A stretch of DNA of 64,000 bases from an uncultured Roseobacter sp. (GTDB lineage Bacteria; Pseudomonadota; Alphaproteobacteria; Rhodobacterales; Rhodobacteraceae): contig NZ_CANKYM010000002.1 in the NCBI RefSeq assembly GCF_947488185.1, positions 372,001 to 436,000 on the forward strand, in the 5' to 3' direction. Both the position numbers and the translations under genes were made by a program. Below, in pieces: positions 62,333 through 64,000 of the stretch. A model generated the notes under the pieces. The model did not search any database and was not told the DNA's origin. It worked only from the letters and a program-made list of their open reading frames with translations. Numbering within the stretch: the first letter of the stretch is position 1; each line of letters begins with the position of its first letter.

Positions 62333-63433
62333 TTACTCTGACAGACCTGACGCCTGGGAGCCAGCCTGCAGGGTCGTTTTTGGCATGACGTTGCCGTGAG
62401 CCTCCTGCGCCTTTGCCTGATACATGTGCACACGGGGGTCCATGACGCGGCGCCAGAGCGGCGGGACCAGTGCCAGCGCGCCCATGACCGGCACGGAGCG
62501 GGGCAGGGTGGGCATCGCTTCCGCGTCGAACCTCAGCTCCGAAAAGGGGCGCGAGGGGTTCATGTGGTGGTCCGAGTGCAGCGGCGCGTTCAGCATCAGC
62601 GCGGCGGAGAAACCTCGTGGCGCGTTCCAGCTGTGATGGGCGCGCATCGGCTCTGCCCGCCCTGAAGCGTCGCTGGCCCGGCGCAGCCCGTAGTGTTGCA
62701 GGTAGTCCGACAGCATCAGCTGCATCTGCGCGTGCAGGGCCAGGATGAGTAGAACGACCACGGCCAGACCTCCACCGAGCAGGAAGGCCACAAGCAGCGA
62801 TGCCGCCGCCCCGCCGAGATAGACGACATAGGGGTGGGGACCCCGCGCGCGACCCTTTCTGCGTTGGTTCTCCGCCTGTAGCCCCGCGGTAAACTCATCC
62901 ACCACGGCGCGCCCGAAAAACCGCCAGAAGCCACGGCCCAGGGGGGCAGAGTTCGGATCCCGCGCCGTGCCCGCATGCACGTGATGCACCAGCATATGTG
63001 CCGAGACATGTTGACCATTGAGCAAGGAGCAGTAGATCGCCGTCCCCAGCGCGCGCATGCTGCGGTCGCCGCGATGAATGAGCTCATGCGCGCAAGCGTT
63101 TGAAACCTGTCCGAAGTAGAGCCCCAGCCCGGCGACAAGCGCGATTTTTTGGCTCGTATCGAGGTGGCCGGTTGCGCCAACAGCCCAGAGGCCAAGGCCC
63201 AGCAGAACAAAATGCGCAAACCCGACGGCGCGGGGCAGCCACTCCGCCTGATCGGCGCTGGCCATCTCGCCGATCTCCGTCCGGTCCAAGAGCAACACAA
63301 GCAGGGTTATGCAGAAGAGGCCCGCATAGGGCCAGCCACCCCCCAGAAGGGCGCCCAACGCCAGAATATTGGCCGGGCCAAGGCTGGCGCAGGCAAAACC
63401 AAGGGAAGAAAAGCGCGCGTTCATCTTGGGCAT
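62333..63433 (-). CDS. AlkB-like membrane di-iron monooxygenase (alkane 1-monooxygenase family)
   Basis: A 366-residue membrane protein with six or more hydrophobic helices and the histidine boxes of AlkB: HELIH at 116-120, H146-x3-H150-H151 (HMLVHH) followed by AGTARDPNSA, QHYGLRR at 246-252 and HSDHH at 286-290 with NPSRPF. These bind the di-iron centre that hydroxylates alkanes or fatty-acid-like chains, with rubredoxin or ferredoxin as electron donor. No rubredoxin is adjacent. The 366 length is a bit short for AlkB but usual for Roseobacter members. The fatty acid desaturase superfamily is related, but the HELIH and HSDHH boxes favour AlkB. Confidence 0.92.
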   Translation of the reverse strand: MPKMNARFSSLGFACASLGPANILALGALLGGGWPYAGLFCITLLVLLLDRTEIGEMASADQAEWLPRAVGFAHFVLLGLGLWAVGATGHLDTSQKIALVAGLGLYFGQVSNACAHELIHRGDRSMRALGTAIYCSLLNGQHVSAHMLVHHVHAGTARDPNSAPLGRGFWRFFGRAVVDEFTAGLQAENQRRKGRARGPHPYVVYLGGAAASLLVAFLLGGGLAVVVLLILALHAQMQLMLSDYLQHYGLRRASDASGRAEPMRAHHSWNAPRGFSAALMLNAPLHSDHHMNPSRPFSELRFDAEAMPTLPRSVPVMGALALVPPLWRRVMDPRVHMYQAKAQEAHGNVMPKTTLQAGSQASGLSE

Positions 63434-63641
63434 TTATGTACCCTGATATCGCCACCACTCCAAGCGTCTGCGCAGTTCCGGTTAAGAGCAGAAGTTTCTG
63501 ATCAGACACAGAGTGTCGTTTCTGGCCCTCACTGGCGGCGGGTTTGGCAGTATCTTGTGGCAAATCGGGCTGATAGAGTCCGCGCAACATGACGCTTTTG
63601 CAATTGCGCCGGGGACATCCGGGGCACGGAGACGACGAACT

Positions 63642-64000
63642 ATGGCACTGGATACGGCAGATAAATCCCCAAAGAAAGGCGTGTGGAAATCGGGTAAGGG
63701 CAAAGGCCGCCGTCACACCAAGGGCCGTCAGTTGCAGGATCAGGCGTGGGATGAGGTCAAGGCGCTGTTGGGTGATGCGCCGCGCCGTGCCGATCTGCTG
63801 ATCGAACATCTGCACAAGATTCAGGACCACTATGGCCATCTGTCGGCGGCGCATCTGCGCGCTCTGGCGGAAGAAATGCGCATGTCGATGGCTGAGGTTT
63901 ACGAGGTGGCCACTTTCTACGCCCATTTCGATGTGGTGAAAGAGGGCGAAGTACCGCCCCCCGCGCTGACGATCCGCGTGTGCGATTCCCTGTCCTGCGA
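63642..64000 (+). CDS. Formate dehydrogenase NADH-binding subunit, NuoE-like N-terminus (partial at right edge)
   Basis: The first 119 complete codons of a gene running off the window. The product begins MALDTADKSPKKGVWKSGKGKG and continues with a NuoE/24-kDa-type thioredoxin-fold region: IEHLHKIQDHYGHLSAAHLRALAEEM, VYEVATFYAHFDVV and CDSLSC, where the first cluster-binding Cys pair lies. In Roseobacters this start belongs, as I recall, to a NuoE-NuoF fusion of the NAD-dependent, molybdenum formate dehydrogenase. The rest of the fds genes would lie outside. It is divergent from the AlkB-like gene with a 208-base control region. Confidence 0.85.
   Translation, partial: MALDTADKSPKKGVWKSGKGKGRRHTKGRQLQDQAWDEVKALLGDAPRRADLLIEHLHKIQDHYGHLSAAHLRALAEEMRMSMAEVYEVATFYAHFDVVKEGEVPPPALTIRVCDSLSC

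Overview
The window reads as the chromosome of a marine-type alphaproteobacterium of the Rhodobacterales (Roseobacter group). The basis is GC-rich coding sequence, a complete polyhydroxybutyrate locus (phaZ, phaC, phaP, phaR), a VPLPA-CTERM surface protein, the hflK-hflC-DUF2065-degP block, convergent/divergent purD and xseA, and a fused NuoE/NuoF-type formate dehydrogenase subunit entering at the right edge. I see no rRNA, tRNA, insertion sequence, prophage or CRISPR array. Genus was not determined.

Left part (1-14 kb): the end of a cytochrome P450, small secreted and cold-shock genes, then a minus-strand four-gene operon (bufA, bufB, bufC, doxX; 4154 to 1602) that encodes a short four-cysteine DUF2282 precursor, a DUF692/MNIO enzyme, a DUF2063 partner and a DoxX membrane protein. 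This is a bufferin-type RiPP system for copper stress. Next come thrS, a MAPEG gene, a fused ArsR-SRPBCC regulator with a 42-bp symmetric site in front of it, two alpha/beta hydrolases, a VOC protein and two tandem periplasmic binding proteins, the first fused to LysM.

14-17 kb: the PHB locus. phaZ and phaC are divergent; phaP and phaR follow. CTGC-N3-GCAG type sites lie before phaP and phaR and a relaxed copy before phaC, so PhaR probably controls its own gene, the phasin and perhaps the synthase.

17-29 kb: a DegT-type aminotransferase, then a gamma-glutamyl amine type catabolic set (FAD oxidase, two glutamine synthetase-like ligases, a class I amidotransferase) next to a complete polar amino acid ABC transporter. 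An 18-bp perfect palindrome lies between the two halves. Then a minus-strand run of a secreted protein, two TerB-like proteins and a PhnD-like protein without signal peptide.

29-51 kb: mostly housekeeping and metabolism (rlmJ, pyrG, secG, purA, thiamine pyrophosphokinase, sdaA, GST, SDR, a DUF2339 giant membrane protein, an isocitrate lyase family enzyme, ada, rsgA), broken by a cobalt-type nitrile hydratase operon with its activator and by a 730-residue very acidic protein.

51-64 kb: rpiA, glutathione reductase with an insertion, hflK-hflC-DUF2065, degP, then a solitary OB-fold piece of the error-prone polymerase DnaE2 placed directly behind a GTTC-N7-GTTC SOS box, which looks like the scar of a deleted imuA-imuB-dnaE2 mutagenesis cassette. 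After it come a 2Fe-2S ferredoxin, an FG-GAP secreted protein, purD, xseA, an AlkB-like monooxygenase with a small secreted partner, and the formate dehydrogenase subunit. All assignments come from reading the sequence; no database search was run.
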